Source: Microbacterium sp. AG238
Lineage (GTDB): Bacteria > Actinomycetota > Actinomycetes > Actinomycetales > Microbacteriaceae
Assembly: GCF_003610405.1 (NCBI RefSeq)
Contig: NZ_RAQC01000001.1
Location: 2,170,001-2,234,000, forward strand
Length of the DNA: 64,000 bases
Direction: 5' to 3'
Shown here: positions 16,697-26,900 of the stretch, in pieces
How the letters are laid out: every line of letters starts with the position of its first letter
How positions within the stretch are numbered: position 1 is the stretch's first letter
Position numbers and translations under genes: made by a program
The notes under the pieces: model-generated
Told to the model about the DNA's origin: nothing
The model's input: only the letters and a program-made list of their open reading frames with translations
Databases searched by the model: none

Positions 16697-17542
16697 TTAC
16701 CGGAGCAGCTGGAGCACGCCCTGGTTGGCCTGGTTCGCCTGCGCGAGCATGGCGGTGCCCGCCTGCGACAGGATGTTCGCCGCGGTGTACTTGACCATCT
16801 CGGCCGCCATGTCGGTGTCGCGGATGCGGCTGTTGGCCGCCGACAGGTTCTCCGCCGACACGTTCAGGCTGTTGATGGCCGACTCGAAGCGGTTCTGCGA
16901 GGCACCGAGGCTCGACCGGGCGGTCGAGACAGCGTTGATCGCCGCGTCGATGTTGTCAACGGTGCCGCGTGCGGCCTCGTTGTCGGTGATCACGAAGCCG
17001 GCGCCGACGGCGGTGCCGTCAGCGGAGGCGAGCGTTCCGACCGCGGTCGCGACGTTCGCCAGGTTGATCGTGATCGCGTCGTTCTCGGTGCCGCCCGCGC
17101 CGACCTGGAACGTCAGGTCGCCGCCCTTGAGCAGGTCGATGCCGTTGAAGTTGGTCGACTCGGCGATACGGCGCAGCTCGAGGCTGAGCTCGCCCGCCTC
17201 CTTCGAGATGGCGGCGCGCGAGTTGTCGTTGTTCGAGCCGTTGCCGCCCTGGACAGCCAGGTCGCGCATGCGCTGGAGGATCGAGTGGACCTCCGTCAGG
17301 GCGCCTTCAGCGGTCTGGATGACCGAGATGCCGTCCTGAGCGTTGCGCGAAGCCACGTTGAGCCCGTTGACCTGAGACTTCAGGCCCTCCGAGATCGCGA
17401 GGCCGGCGGCGTCGTCCGCGGCGCGGTTGATGCGCAGACCGCTCGAGAGCTTCTCGAGCGACTTCGACACATCGTTCTGCGTGCTGGACAGGTTGCGGTA
17501 CGCGTTGAGCGCGCCCACGTTGGTGGCGATCTGCATTCCCAT
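16697..17542 (-). CDS. fliC: Flagellin FliC
   Basis: 281 residues, a short flagellin with conserved ends and almost no variable D2/D3 part. N-terminal D0/D1: QIATNVGALNAYRNLSSTQN, LSSGLRINRAADDAAGLAIS. C-terminal: AANSRIRDTDMAAEMVKYTA then NILSQAGTAMLAQANQANQG. The protein is the main filament subunit and is exported by the type III system. ATG at 17542 follows a GGAGG-like site. A sigma-28 promoter lies about 80 bases upstream and a strong hairpin follows the stop, so it is a single-gene transcript. Only one flagellin gene is present in the window. Confidence 0.97.
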   Translation of the reverse strand: MGMQIATNVGALNAYRNLSSTQNDVSKSLEKLSSGLRINRAADDAAGLAISEGLKSQVNGLNVASRNAQDGISVIQTAEGALTEVHSILQRMRDLAVQGGNGSNNDNSRAAISKEAGELSLELRRIAESTNFNGIDLLKGGDLTFQVGAGGTENDAITINLANVATAVGTLASADGTAVGAGFVITDNEAARGTVDNIDAAINAVSTARSSLGASQNRFESAINSLNVSAENLSAANSRIRDTDMAAEMVKYTAANILSQAGTAMLAQANQANQGVLQLLR

Positions 17543-17620
17543 GGTTCATTCCTCCGTGATTGGGATGAGCGGAAGCCCGTCCTGGGCTCCCGGAGTCCGT
17601 CCGTGGACTCCTGGATGCCT

Positions 17621-17647
17621 CTATCGGCCACCTCGGCGGATCGGTTA
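17621..17647 (-). promoter_or_regulatory. Sigma-28 (FliA) promoter of flagellin
   Basis: The minus strand reads TAAC-N15-GCCGATAG, the third exact copy in the window. It ends 79 bases ahead of the flagellin start, which leaves a leader of roughly 70 bases. The promoter sits only 18 bases from the start of the divergent ABC transporter gene. Confidence 0.87.
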
Positions 17648-17665
17648 GGCGGGTACGCTGACCCG

Positions 17666-18469
17666 GTGAGCCTGCTCGATATCCGTGGTGCCGCGCTGCG
17701 GCGTTCCGGGCGCGAACTGTGGAGCGGACTCGACCTCACGGTCGAGCCGGGCGAGCTCATCGCGGTCCTCGGGCCGAGCGGCTCGGGCAAGACGACGTTG
17801 CTGCGGGCCATCCTCGGGCTCGAGCGCCTGAGCGAGGGGTCGATCACGGCCCTCGGCCGGCCGGTCAAACACAAGGGCAACCGGTCGATCGGTTACCTGC
17901 CGCAGGCCCGCCCGCTGCCGCGCGACACCGCGCTGCGCGCCCGCGACCTCATCGCGCTCGGCGTCGACGGTCACCGGTTCGGTCTGCCGCTTCCGCGCAA
18001 GCGCGACCGCGAGCGCGTCGACCGCCTCCTCGACGGCGTCGGCGCCACGGCGTTCGCCGACCGTCCCGTCGGCGTGCTCTCGGGTGGCGAGCAGCAGCGC
18101 CTGCGCGTCGGTCAGGCTCTCGCCGACGACCCACAGCTGCTGCTGTGCGACGAACCGCTCACGAGCCTCGACCTGGCGAACCAGCAAGCCGTCGTCGGTC
18201 TCATCGACCAGCACCGACGGTCGGGCGCCGGCGTGCTGCTGGTGACGCACGACATCAACCCGGTGCTCGGCAAGGTCGACCGCATCCTCTACATCGCGAA
18301 CGGCCGGTTCACGCTCGGCACCCCGAAGGACGTGCTGACCTCGCCCGTGCTCACCGACCTGTACGGCGCGCCGGTCTTCGTGCTGCGGGCGGGCGATCGT
18401 CTGGTCGTCGTCGGCGCCCCCGACGCCGACGCCTCGCACCATCACCACGACCACGGAGACCACGCATGA
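17666..18469 (+). CDS. ABC transporter ATPase, zinc/manganese (ZnuC) type
   Basis: 267 residues. Walker A GPSGSGKTT at residues about 37-45, signature VLSGGEQQRLRVGQAL, Walker B LLLCDEPLTSLDL and a switch His in LLVTHDINPVLGKVDR. The family couples ATP hydrolysis to import of zinc or manganese. The last residues are a metal-binding His/Asp tail (HHHHDHGDH), which supports a divalent metal substrate. The GTG at 17666 begins the family alignment; it has no clear ribosome site and may be leaderless. ATGA overlap with the permease gene. No binding-protein gene (ZnuA type) is next to it. Confidence 0.9.
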   Translation: MSLLDIRGAALRRSGRELWSGLDLTVEPGELIAVLGPSGSGKTTLLRAILGLERLSEGSITALGRPVKHKGNRSIGYLPQARPLPRDTALRARDLIALGVDGHRFGLPLPRKRDRERVDRLLDGVGATAFADRPVGVLSGGEQQRLRVGQALADDPQLLLCDEPLTSLDLANQQAVVGLIDQHRRSGAGVLLVTHDINPVLGKVDRILYIANGRFTLGTPKDVLTSPVLTDLYGAPVFVLRAGDRLVVVGAPDADASHHHHDHGDHA

Positions 18470-19347
18470 ACTGGGGCGACATCGGCGACGCGATGTTCGG
18501 CGGGCTCCCCGTCTACGGCGACATCCTCGCTCTCGTGCAGAACTCCGTCTGGGCGGGAGCCGTCCTCGGCCTCGTCGGCGGCCTCATCGGAGTGTTCGTG
18601 CTGCAGCGCGACATGGCCTTCGCCGTCCACGGCATCAGCGAGCTCTCGTTCGCGGGCGCGGCGGCGGCCCTGCTGATCGGCGTCGATGTCGTCACGGGGT
18701 CGATCGTCGGGTCGATGATCGCCGCCGCCCTCATCGGGTGGCTCGGCTCGCGGGCACGCGACCGCAACTCGATCATCGGCGTGCTCATGCCGTTCGGCCT
18801 GGGCCTCGGCATCCTCTTCCTCTCGCTCTACGACGGCCGCAGCGCCAACCGGTTCAGCCTGCTGACCGGGCAGATCGTCTCGGTGCAGTCGGGGCAGCTC
18901 GGATGGCTCATCGGCATCGGCGCGTTCGTGCTCATCGCCCTGCTCCTGATCTGGCGCCCGCTGCGCTTCGATTCGCTCGATCCGCAGTCGGCCGCGGCGC
19001 GCGGGGTGCCCACAGTGGCCGTGTCGCTCGGGTTCATGCTGCTGCTCGGCCTCATCGTCGCCGTCGCCGTGCACATCATCGGTGCGCTGCTGGTCATGGC
19101 GCTGCTCGTGACCCCCGCCGCCGCGGCGGTGCGTGTGGCGACGGGTCCCCTCGCGGTACCGCTGCTGGCGGCCCTGTTCGGCGTGGTGTCGGCCGTCGGC
19201 GGCATCCTGCTCGCGGTCGCCGGAACGCTTCCGGTGAGCCCCTACATCACCACCATCTCGTTCACGATCTACCTGGTGTGCCGCATCGTCGGCGCCCGCC
19301 GCGGCAGAGTGCTCCGCACCCAGCCGACGCCGAGGCGCGCCGAGTAG
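18466..19347 (+). CDS. ABC transporter permease, zinc/manganese (ZnuB) type
   Basis: 293 residues, integral membrane, about eight hydrophobic segments. Family motifs: FVLQRDMAFAVHGISELSFA G near residue 45 and VHIIGALLVMALLVTPAAAA near residue 205. It forms the membrane channel for the ATPase encoded just upstream. The Fur-family gene follows after ten bases, so transporter and regulator may share a transcript. Confidence 0.92.
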   Translation: MNWGDIGDAMFGGLPVYGDILALVQNSVWAGAVLGLVGGLIGVFVLQRDMAFAVHGISELSFAGAAAALLIGVDVVTGSIVGSMIAAALIGWLGSRARDRNSIIGVLMPFGLGLGILFLSLYDGRSANRFSLLTGQIVSVQSGQLGWLIGIGAFVLIALLLIWRPLRFDSLDPQSAAARGVPTVAVSLGFMLLLGLIVAVAVHIIGALLVMALLVTPAAAAVRVATGPLAVPLLAALFGVVSAVGGILLAVAGTLPVSPYITTISFTIYLVCRIVGARRGRVLRTQPTPRRAE

Positions 19348-19357
19348 ACTCGCCGCC

Positions 19358-19774
19358 ATGGCTCAGCGGAACACCTGGCAGCGCGAGCGCGTGCGCACGG
19401 CGCTGTCCGACGCCCGCGGTTTCGTCTCGGCCCAGGACCTCCACGCGTCGCTGCGCGACGACAACACCGGCATCGGATTGGCAACGGTCTACCGCGCCCT
19501 CGCGACCCTGGCCGCCTCCGGCGAGGCCGACCAGCTGCAGAGCCCCGAGGGCGAGGCCATCTACCGGGCCTGCTCGAGCGACGGTCACCACCATCACCTG
19601 ATCTGCCGCTCGTGCGGACTCACCGTCGAGATCCAGGCGTCCGACGTCGAGGAGTGGGCTCACCGCACCGCCGCCGCCAACGGCTTCACGCAGGCCGAGC
19701 ACATCGTCGACATCTTCGGCGTCTGCGCCGCGTGCTCCGCAGCCCGAGCCGATGAGAAGCGTGGCGGCGCCTAA
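19358..19774 (+). CDS. Fur-family metal regulator, probably Zur
   Basis: 138 residues. Winged-helix N-terminal part (QRERVRTALSDARGFVSAQD; GIGLATVYRALATLAASGEA) and a C-terminal metal domain with the HHHHLICRSCG cluster and a second CAAC pair (GVCAACSAA), the structural zinc site. Fur-family repressors bind DNA when loaded with metal. Zur is preferred over Fur because the gene follows a zinc-type transporter and precedes other zinc-linked genes, but the specificity cannot be read directly. The permease start lies inside its last 23 bases. Confidence 0.88.
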   Translation: MAQRNTWQRERVRTALSDARGFVSAQDLHASLRDDNTGIGLATVYRALATLAASGEADQLQSPEGEAIYRACSSDGHHHHLICRSCGLTVEIQASDVEEWAHRTAAANGFTQAEHIVDIFGVCAACSAARADEKRGGA

Positions 19775-20771
19775 GACCGCACGGCTCGCGCCATCTCCCG
19801 CGACGCGTTCGGCCGTCGCGCTCGGGATCGGTGCGGCCGTCGTCGCTGTGCTCGTCGCCATCGCCGCACTCGCACCGGGGCCGTCGCTGCCGACCCGCGC
19901 GCAGGACGGCGTCACGCTCGGACTGAGCGTCCTCATCGAGTCGTTGCCGTTCGTCCTGCTCGGCGTCGCGCTGTCGATCATCGTTCAGGTCTGGGTGCCG
20001 CCGGGCGTCATCGAACGCTGGATGCCGCGCCGCGCGTGGGCCCGTCGCGCCGTGCTGTCGCTGCTCGGCATGCTCATCCCCGTCTGCGAGTGCGGCAACC
20101 TGCCCTTCGCGCGCGGGCTCATGATCCGCGGCTTCTCGGTTCCCGAGACGATGACGTTCCTCATCGCGGCGCCCATCGTGAACCCGATCGTCATCATCAC
20201 GACCCACCAGGCGTTCGGCTTCGACGACGGCATCCTGATCGCGCGTCTGCTGGGCGGGTACGCGGTCGCGAACCTCATCGGCTGGTTGTACTCGCGTCAT
20301 CCCGATCCCGACGGCCTGCTGACCGATCGGTTCCTCGCGGCCTGCGAGCTCGCGGCCGAGGACCCGGGCGGAAAGGGACGCCGCAGTCTCGCGCAGTTCG
20401 TGGTCGAGCTGCGGGCGGTGATGCCCGCGCTGATCCTCGGCTCGGCGATCGCCGGCGCCGTGCAGGTGCTGGTGCCGCGCGATACCTTGCTCGCGATCGG
20501 CTCGAACCCGGCGCTGTCGATCCTCGCGATGATCCTGCTCGCGATGATCGTGTCGATCTGCTCGAACGTCGACTCGTTCTTCGCGCTGTCGTTCGCCTCG
20601 ACCTTCACGCCCGGCTCGATCGTGGCGTTCCTGCTCGTCGGTCCGCTCGTCGACGTGAAGATGCTCGCGCTCATGCGCACGACGTTCCGCTCGCGCGTGC
20701 TGGTCGCGCTCGTCGTGATCGTCGTGCTCTTCGCGATCGCCGTGGGAGGGATGGTGAATCTCCTTGCCTAA
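19752..20771 (+). CDS. DUF318-type permease (partner of TIGR03943 protein)
   Basis: 339 residues with about eight membrane segments. Two short repeats typical of the family are visible: IPVCECGNLPFARGLMIRGF with APIVNPIVI, and VSICSNVDSFFALSFASTFT with GPLVDVKML. The family is often called ArsP-like, but the paired TIGR03943 gene and the Zur-type neighbour suggest a link to zinc rather than arsenic. The start ATG overlaps the regulator gene and the stop lies eight bases inside the next gene, so all three are likely co-transcribed. The transported substrate is not known. Confidence 0.8.
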   Translation: MRSVAAPKTARLAPSPATRSAVALGIGAAVVAVLVAIAALAPGPSLPTRAQDGVTLGLSVLIESLPFVLLGVALSIIVQVWVPPGVIERWMPRRAWARRAVLSLLGMLIPVCECGNLPFARGLMIRGFSVPETMTFLIAAPIVNPIVIITTHQAFGFDDGILIARLLGGYAVANLIGWLYSRHPDPDGLLTDRFLAACELAAEDPGGKGRRSLAQFVVELRAVMPALILGSAIAGAVQVLVPRDTLLAIGSNPALSILAMILLAMIVSICSNVDSFFALSFASTFTPGSIVAFLLVGPLVDVKMLALMRTTFRSRVLVALVVIVVLFAIAVGGMVNLLA

Positions 20772-21723
20772 GTCATCGGCTCTGCTGACCCGGCTGTTCG
20801 GCGTCGGGCTCGCCGCCGCGCTCGCGGCCATCACGGTCACCCTCGCCCTCACGGGGCGTATCGGGCTCTACATCAACCCCGAATCGGCGTGGTTCGCCGT
20901 CGGGATGTCGGTGCTCGGCCTCATCGGCACCGTCGTGAGCTTCGCGCTGCCGCTCGGGGCCGAGGCCGACCACGGGCACGACCACGGTGAGCTGCACGGG
21001 CACGGCGACCTGCACGGCCACGGCGCCGGGCACACACACGAGCACGAGCACCAGCACGCGCATGAGTCCGCGCACGAGTCCGCGCACCAGGACGCACCGC
21101 CGACCAGCCGTCGCGCAGCCCGCGCCGCGGTCCTCGCCGGACCCGATACCGCCGCCCTCGCCGGCGACACGGCCGCGCCGGGTGCTGCCGTCACGCCCGT
21201 GCGCCCTCGCCCTGACTGGCGGCTCGTGCTGGGTTCCGCTGCTGCGGGAACGGGTGGGCTGCTCGCGACCGGCATCGTGGCCGTGGTGCTCGTGACGCCG
21301 CCGGCGACGCTGTCGGCCGAGCTCGCCATGTCGCGCGACACCGGAACGCCGCCGCTCTTCCAGGGTGCCGACACGGTCGCCCTCGCGACGACGGGCGACA
21401 CGTCGTCGTTCGGTGTCGGCGAGTGGGCGAGCGTCTTCGCGACGGCGACGAACCCGGAGGCGTTCGAGGGTGACGAGATCAGCCTGACCGGCTTCGTCAC
21501 GCCGTCGAGCTCGGGGGGCTTCGGGCTGACCCGGCTCGTCATCACCCACTGCGTCATCGACGCGCAGCCCGCGAGCATCCCGATCGGCGACGCCTCCGAC
21601 GTCCCCGCGACGGGGGAGTGGGTCACGGTCACGGGCGTCATCCGAGACCGCGACGGTGCGCTCGTCGTCGAGGCCACCGGGGTGCAGACCGTCGGCGAGC
21701 CCGAGGACCCGTATGAGTACTGA
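20764..21723 (+). CDS. TIGR03943-type membrane protein with His-rich linker
   Basis: 319 residues. Three membrane segments: two N-terminal (residues about 10-30 and 40-62) and one near 155-180. Between the second and third runs a striking His/Asp/Glu/Gly stretch (about residues 67-113; HGHDHGELHGHGDLHGHG and similar), a likely metal-binding loop. The C-terminal exported domain (EISLTGFVTPSSSGGFGLTR, LVITHCVIDAQPASIPI) is the part shared by the family. The TTG start is inferred because the reading overlaps the permease stop by eight bases. Such proteins commonly accompany DUF318 permeases; the function is unknown. Confidence 0.75.
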   Translation: MPKSSALLTRLFGVGLAAALAAITVTLALTGRIGLYINPESAWFAVGMSVLGLIGTVVSFALPLGAEADHGHDHGELHGHGDLHGHGAGHTHEHEHQHAHESAHESAHQDAPPTSRRAARAAVLAGPDTAALAGDTAAPGAAVTPVRPRPDWRLVLGSAAAGTGGLLATGIVAVVLVTPPATLSAELAMSRDTGTPPLFQGADTVALATTGDTSSFGVGEWASVFATATNPEAFEGDEISLTGFVTPSSSGGFGLTRLVITHCVIDAQPASIPIGDASDVPATGEWVTVTGVIRDRDGALVVEATGVQTVGEPEDPYEY

Positions 21724-23143
21724 GGATACGGACGGGATGTCGCGGCGAGGACGGTCGCGCGAGCGGCGGTCGCGGCGCTTCGTCGTCGCGATGGCGGCGG
21801 CCGTGGGCGCTCTCGCTCTCGTGGGTGCGGCCGGCGGCGTCCTGACGACGGTGCAGGGACCGCGTGCGACGTCGACGAGCGTCGATCCGCAGGCCGGCAT
21901 CGAGTCCGCGGGGTCGCGCCTGATCATCACCACGACGCAGTCGCTCGAAGAGGTCGATCCCGCGCAGGTGCACATCGAGCCGGCGGCGGACTTCACCGTC
22001 GACACGTCGGGGCGACAGATCGGCATCCGCTTCACCCTGCCGCTGCGCGATGCGACCGACTACACCGTGCGGGTCGACGGGGTCCAGGGGCTGGGCGGGG
22101 GACCGGCGGCCACGCTCGAGGAGTCGTTCTCGACGCCGGCGCTGGAGACCTACATCCTGCAGCGCGGTGGTGCCGAAGACACCATCTTCCGCACGGGACT
22201 CGACGGCGCGAACGCGGTGCCCGTGTTCGCGGATCCGCACATCGAGGACTTCCGGGCGACGTCGACGCATCTCGCGATCGTGACGGCTGACGACGAGGGC
22301 GTCTCGACGCTGATCGTCACGGATCGCGACGGCGAGGGGGCGCGCGAGCTCGCCCTGCCCGGACGCGGGTTCGTCACCAACCTGCAGACCGCCGATCGCG
22401 GCGATCTGATCGGCTACACGTACACCGACGCGGGTATCGGCTCGTCGGGTGGTCTCGAGAGCGCGCTGTTCACGGCGTCGCTCACGGAGGCCAGCGCTGA
22501 CGACGAGCCGGCGCAGCTGCAGTTCGCGGGCGGCGACGCGCGCGTCGACGACTGGCGGTTCGTGCCGGGGACGGATGCCGTGCTGCTGCTCGGCTTCGAC
22601 GGCGCGTTGACCCTCGTGTCCGCTGCGGGCGGTGAACCGGTGTCGCTCGGCAATGCGATCACGATCGACGGCATCGCCCGCGGGTCGACGGAGGCCATCG
22701 TGCAGCGCGCGACCGGGCTCGTGGCGATCGATCTGGCGACGGCGGAGGAGCGGCCGCTGAGCGCCGCGGATGCCGCTGCCGGTGAGACCCAGTCGGTCAC
22801 GGCGCTGCCGGGTGACGCCGACCAGACGCTGCGCGTGCTCTCCCGCCTCGACGGGTTCACGGTGCTGTCGACCTCGGCTGCCGTCGTCGGCGCCGACGGG
22901 GCCACGCGTGACGTGTTCACCGTCGCGCCGGACGACCTGCTGCTGCACACGTGTGTCTCACCGAGCAGCCGCTACGCGGCGTTCCTCATCGCCCCCGACG
23001 CGGTCTCGAATCCGTATGACGCCTACGCGCTGCCGTTGCCCGAGCGAGTGCAGACCCACATCGTCGACCTCGGCACGGGCGAGGAGGTGTCGGTGCTCAG
23101 CGGATTCGACATCTCGTGGTGCCAGAACGCGCCACGGCCGTGA
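21713..23143 (+). CDS. Exported protein with Ig-like part and beta-propeller-like repeats
   Basis: 476 residues from the ATG at 21713, which follows GAGGA and overlaps the previous gene. A basic N-terminus and one membrane helix (residues about 22-45) anchor it, with the rest outside. A bacterial Ig-like domain (residues about 60-130; DTSGRQIGIRFTLPLRDATD) is followed by repeated blade-like segments (about 140-460) that resemble WD40/PD40 propellers. No catalytic motif found. A lone Cys pair (HTCVSPSSR, SWCQNAP) may form a disulfide. The function is unknown; its place after the zinc genes may only be by chance. Confidence 0.65.
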   Translation: MSTEDTDGMSRRGRSRERRSRRFVVAMAAAVGALALVGAAGGVLTTVQGPRATSTSVDPQAGIESAGSRLIITTTQSLEEVDPAQVHIEPAADFTVDTSGRQIGIRFTLPLRDATDYTVRVDGVQGLGGGPAATLEESFSTPALETYILQRGGAEDTIFRTGLDGANAVPVFADPHIEDFRATSTHLAIVTADDEGVSTLIVTDRDGEGARELALPGRGFVTNLQTADRGDLIGYTYTDAGIGSSGGLESALFTASLTEASADDEPAQLQFAGGDARVDDWRFVPGTDAVLLLGFDGALTLVSAAGGEPVSLGNAITIDGIARGSTEAIVQRATGLVAIDLATAEERPLSAADAAAGETQSVTALPGDADQTLRVLSRLDGFTVLSTSAAVVGADGATRDVFTVAPDDLLLHTCVSPSSRYAAFLIAPDAVSNPYDAYALPLPERVQTHIVDLGTGEEVSVLSGFDISWCQNAPRP

Positions 23144-23916
23144 GCGTCGGCGGGGGTGGGGTTCCCGTCGGGTTCCACCTGGCGACGCGTGAGGAGCTCG
23201 CGGAACTTCCGGTGCACGTCGCGCCGCGGCTGCTCGGCGGTCTGCTCGAGGTCGCGGTCGACGGTGCACGGGTCGTGGCCCGGCTGACCGAGGTCGAGGC
23301 GTACCACGGGCGCGACACGGGCGATCTGCCCGATCCCGGATCGCACGCGCGCATGGGGCAGACCGCACGCAATGCCACGATGTGGGGCGAACCGGGGCAT
23401 CTGTACGTGTACCTCAGTCACGGCATCCATTCGTGTGTCAACGTCGTCTGCGGCCCCGCGGGCGTCGCCGGCGGTGTGCTGCTGCGCGCCGCGGAGATCG
23501 TCGATGGTGCGGATGTCGCGCAGGTGAGGCGCGCTGCGGCCCGCACGCCGCGCGACCTCGCCCGCGGCCCCGGACGGCTCGGTCAGGCCATCGGCCTCCG
23601 ATATCCCGCCCACGACGGCATCGACGCGGTCGCGGGCGTCGAGCGCGCCGGCGCCACGGCCCGCCTCTATCTTCCGGATGTCACGGAGCCGGAGGTCGTG
23701 GCCGGCCCGCGTGTGGGCGTCGCCGGCGTCGCGGGAACGGACGCGTTCCCCTGGAGGTTCTGGATCGCCGGTGACCCGACGGTCTCGCCGTTCCGGTGGG
23801 GCCGCGGCGCCGCAGAAGCCGCTTCGCGCGCCCGCTGCCGCGCGCGCGCTGCCGCGCGCCCGCTGCCGCGCGCCCGGCGACGACCCGACGCGAATGGTCG
23901 TGTCAGCACCGGATAA
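23140..23916 (+). CDS. 3-methyladenine (alkyladenine) DNA glycosylase, AAG family
   Basis: 258 residues from the GTG at 23140 (GTGA overlap with the upstream stop); a GTG at 23116 would add eight residues. The enzyme removes alkylated purines such as 3-methyladenine from DNA. Family signatures are clear: ARLTEVEAYHGRDTGD with the catalytic Glu, SHARMGQTARNATMWGEPGH and YVYLSHGIHSCVNVVCG. The end (ARDLARGPGRLGQAIGL) is also typical. The last 40 residues are Arg/Ala-rich and come from a short GC repeat (CGCTGCCGCGCGC, near 23825-23880), so this tail is probably not functional. Confidence 0.92.
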   Translation: MSVGGGGVPVGFHLATREELAELPVHVAPRLLGGLLEVAVDGARVVARLTEVEAYHGRDTGDLPDPGSHARMGQTARNATMWGEPGHLYVYLSHGIHSCVNVVCGPAGVAGGVLLRAAEIVDGADVAQVRRAAARTPRDLARGPGRLGQAIGLRYPAHDGIDAVAGVERAGATARLYLPDVTEPEVVAGPRVGVAGVAGTDAFPWRFWIAGDPTVSPFRWGRGAAEAASRARCRARAAARPLPRARRRPDANGRVSTG

Positions 23917-23963
23917 GGCGCCGTTCGCGTCGGTTCGCGCGGCAGGGGAGGGGGAGGGGGCTG

Positions 23964-26900
23964 TCAGTCCCAGCGGGTGACGACCGTGAGGTCGTCGGCG
24001 ACGGCCCCTGCGCGACGAGACCTCGCGAGGAGAGCGAGCGAATCCGGGCTGTCGACGAAGTGCAGTGTGCACGGGCCGACGACCCGCTGCCAGTCGTCGG
24101 CGAACGCGCGGATCCGCGGTCCCGCCATGCCGAACGCCGCAGGCACCGGCAGGAACTGCGAGCCGACCGAACCGCTCGACGATCCGGTCCGGGCCGCGCG
24201 CCACAGCAGCCACCGCACGATCGGTGTCCGCCCGCCGGCATCCACCTGAAGGAGGAATCGCGGTGTCTTCACCGGGCCGAGCAGTTCCGCCATCGCGGCG
24301 GCGAACACGCGCTGCTCATCGAGGGAAGCGTGCGTCAGTCGCAGTTCCAGATGTTGGATGCCGCTGGCACCCGCCGGCCGCGCGACGACCACCTCTGGCG
24401 TCGCGGCGTCGCGGAGGCGTCCCGATCGTTGCAATGCCGCCACGACCACGCCGGCCATCCGCCGGTACAGTTCCGGAGCGTCCGCGTGTGCGCGCCGGGC
24501 GAGCCACCAGGCCCGAGCGACGGGAGCCCCCGCGGTCAGGGCCCCGATCAGGGCCGCCGCGCCGGCGACGGGGCCCGCGAGTCCCAGCGCCCCGGCCCCG
24601 CCGACGATCATGAGAGCGAGCCCGATGACGGCGACGACGCCTGCTGCCGCTGTGCCGACACCGAGCGCGGCATCCGCTCGGAGGCGCGTCCGGAACGTCG
24701 GAGCGTTCACGCGCCGCACGACCAGCGCATCCGTCGACTCTCGATCGAGGTAGTCATCGCCGATACGCCAGAGGGCGCGCGTGTGCTCCCGCGGATCGAC
24801 GACCGTCAGTGCATCGAGCGCGTGCGCCGATGGCCGCGGGCCCGCCGCGATCAGGCGGCGCTGATCGGACGTCAACACCCCGGCGAGCCCGCGGACGATG
24901 CGCTCCGGATCGTCGCGGTGCACACCCCACAGCCGCTCGTGCTTGCGGCGCAGCCGCGACAGGTCGGGCGCGGCGAAGATGGGCGACTCGGGCGGGAGCA
25001 TCGCCGTCACGGTCCAGATGTGCGCGACCTTCTCCGGCCAGCCCGGATCCAGGCGCAGCGCGCGGCCCCGCAGCTGCTGCGTCGCGGGAGCCGTCGCCAC
25101 CGACGACAGATCGATGAGCGTGTTCACGGCGGGGCAGTCCCACCCTTCGCCGAACAGTCCGCGCGTTCCGACGATGACATCGAGCTCGCCCCGCGCCAGA
25201 AGGATCGAGGCGGCTCGGACGAATCCTGCAGCACCGACGCCGGGCGCGGAGATCTCCGACACCGCCGGACTCTCCGCGACAGCGACCGCCGTCACCTCGA
25301 TGCCGAGCGCTGCCGACCAGGCGGCTGACAGCGTCGCGGCGTGGCGCGTCGCGATGCGCGTCGTCGATCCGGTCACCAGCACGCAGCGCAGGTCGGCGGT
25401 CGCGGCATCCGTTGCGACGACGTCGAAGGTCCGCACTGCGCCAGCCCGGCCGATCAGCCCGCCGTGTCGATTGCCGTGCTCGCTGAAGTCCGACACGACG
25501 AGCGCGCGCAGGCGAGGCCCGATCCGATCGCGCTCGAGCCGGAGGATGTCGCAGACCGCACGGTCCTTCGACAGTGACGAGGCCAGCATCGTGTCGATCG
25601 GGTCGCGCGTGCGGCGCAGGCCCCGATCAGTCAGCGAGAACCCGAAGTCGGCGAGGGCCGCCCGGATCCGCTCCCATCGCTCGCGTGCCGACGGGTCGGG
25701 CAGGATGCGGTCGAGCGCGAAGCGTCCCAGCAGGCGCAGCGCCTCCTCCGTCGTCGGCGGTCGCCGCGCTGCGAGCGGGAGATGGGCGACGAGCGGATGG
25801 TCGGGATGGACGGTGGCGAGCATCGCGGCGGCCGCCTCGGCCGCCGCGAAGTCGTCGGCGAACGCGCGCGACAGTCGGATGTCGACATCCGTCCCGCTCT
25901 CGTCCGTCGCGCGGCGTGCCGGCGGGGCCGGCGGCGGAGCGAGGGCCCGGGCCGACGACCCGGCTGCCGTGCCGGATACGGCGGCGCCCGTCCCGGCGGC
26001 AGCCGCGTCGCCGTGATCGGCCGCGGCATCCGGTGCCGGCTGGAGCATCCTCACCAGGTGGTCGGCCCCGTCGCCGCGCGTGAAGGTCGAGCGGATGAGG
26101 ACACCGAGGCCGGTCGCCGCGCCCGAGAGGAACGCGAGCTCGTCCGTCGACGGTTCCACGAACCGCACGTGCTCACGATACGGAGCGAGGTTCCCCTCGC
26201 GGACGACCGCGGGGATCGGCACCTCGTAGTCCACGCCGCCCAGCAGCGACGTGTAGTTGTCGTAGGCGTTGCCGTCGTCGGGCGAGGGGAGCGTCGCCGT
26301 CAGGCCGATGACGAGCGGAGCCCGCCCCGCAGCGCGAAGGCGTGTCACGAGCGCCGCGACCACGAGCGCCCAGTGGTCGAGCAGGTGGTGGCATTCGTCG
26401 AGCACGACCGTGTCGACACCGTGCTCGACGAGGCGCTCGATCAGCGCGCGGGCGTTGGGATGCAGCGCTCGCGACAGCGCATCCGGATCCTCCTGGGCGA
26501 TGCGGCGCCGCAGGGTGCGGGAGCGCCGGGCGATGCCCGCGGCATAGGCGCGACGGTTGCCCGAGCGCAGAGCGTCGAGCCAGGCGGATGCCGCATCCGT
26601 CGACCGTCCGTCCGTCTCGAGCTCACGCAGCCAGCGGTCGTGAGCCACGGCCGCGAGGGGGTTCTCGCCGTCGAGCACGCTCAGCGACTGGTAGGTCAGC
26701 GCCGTCAGCGAGGCCGGCGCATCACTCGTGGTCGAGACCTCGGCGGCGACGGGCGCGAGGCGCCGCGCCTCGACCGCCCACTGGTCGCGGATGGTGATCG
26801 TCGGGGCGAGGACGAGGGTCCGCCGCCCCCGCCGCATCGCGAGCAGAAGGCCGAGCAGGGTCTTGCCCGAGCCCGGGGGAGCCACGACGTGGAGCGGCCC

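Noticed and set aside
19752..20771. Arsenic exporter ArsP
   Set aside because: No other ars gene is present; the partner TIGR03943 protein and the Fur-family gene point to another metal.
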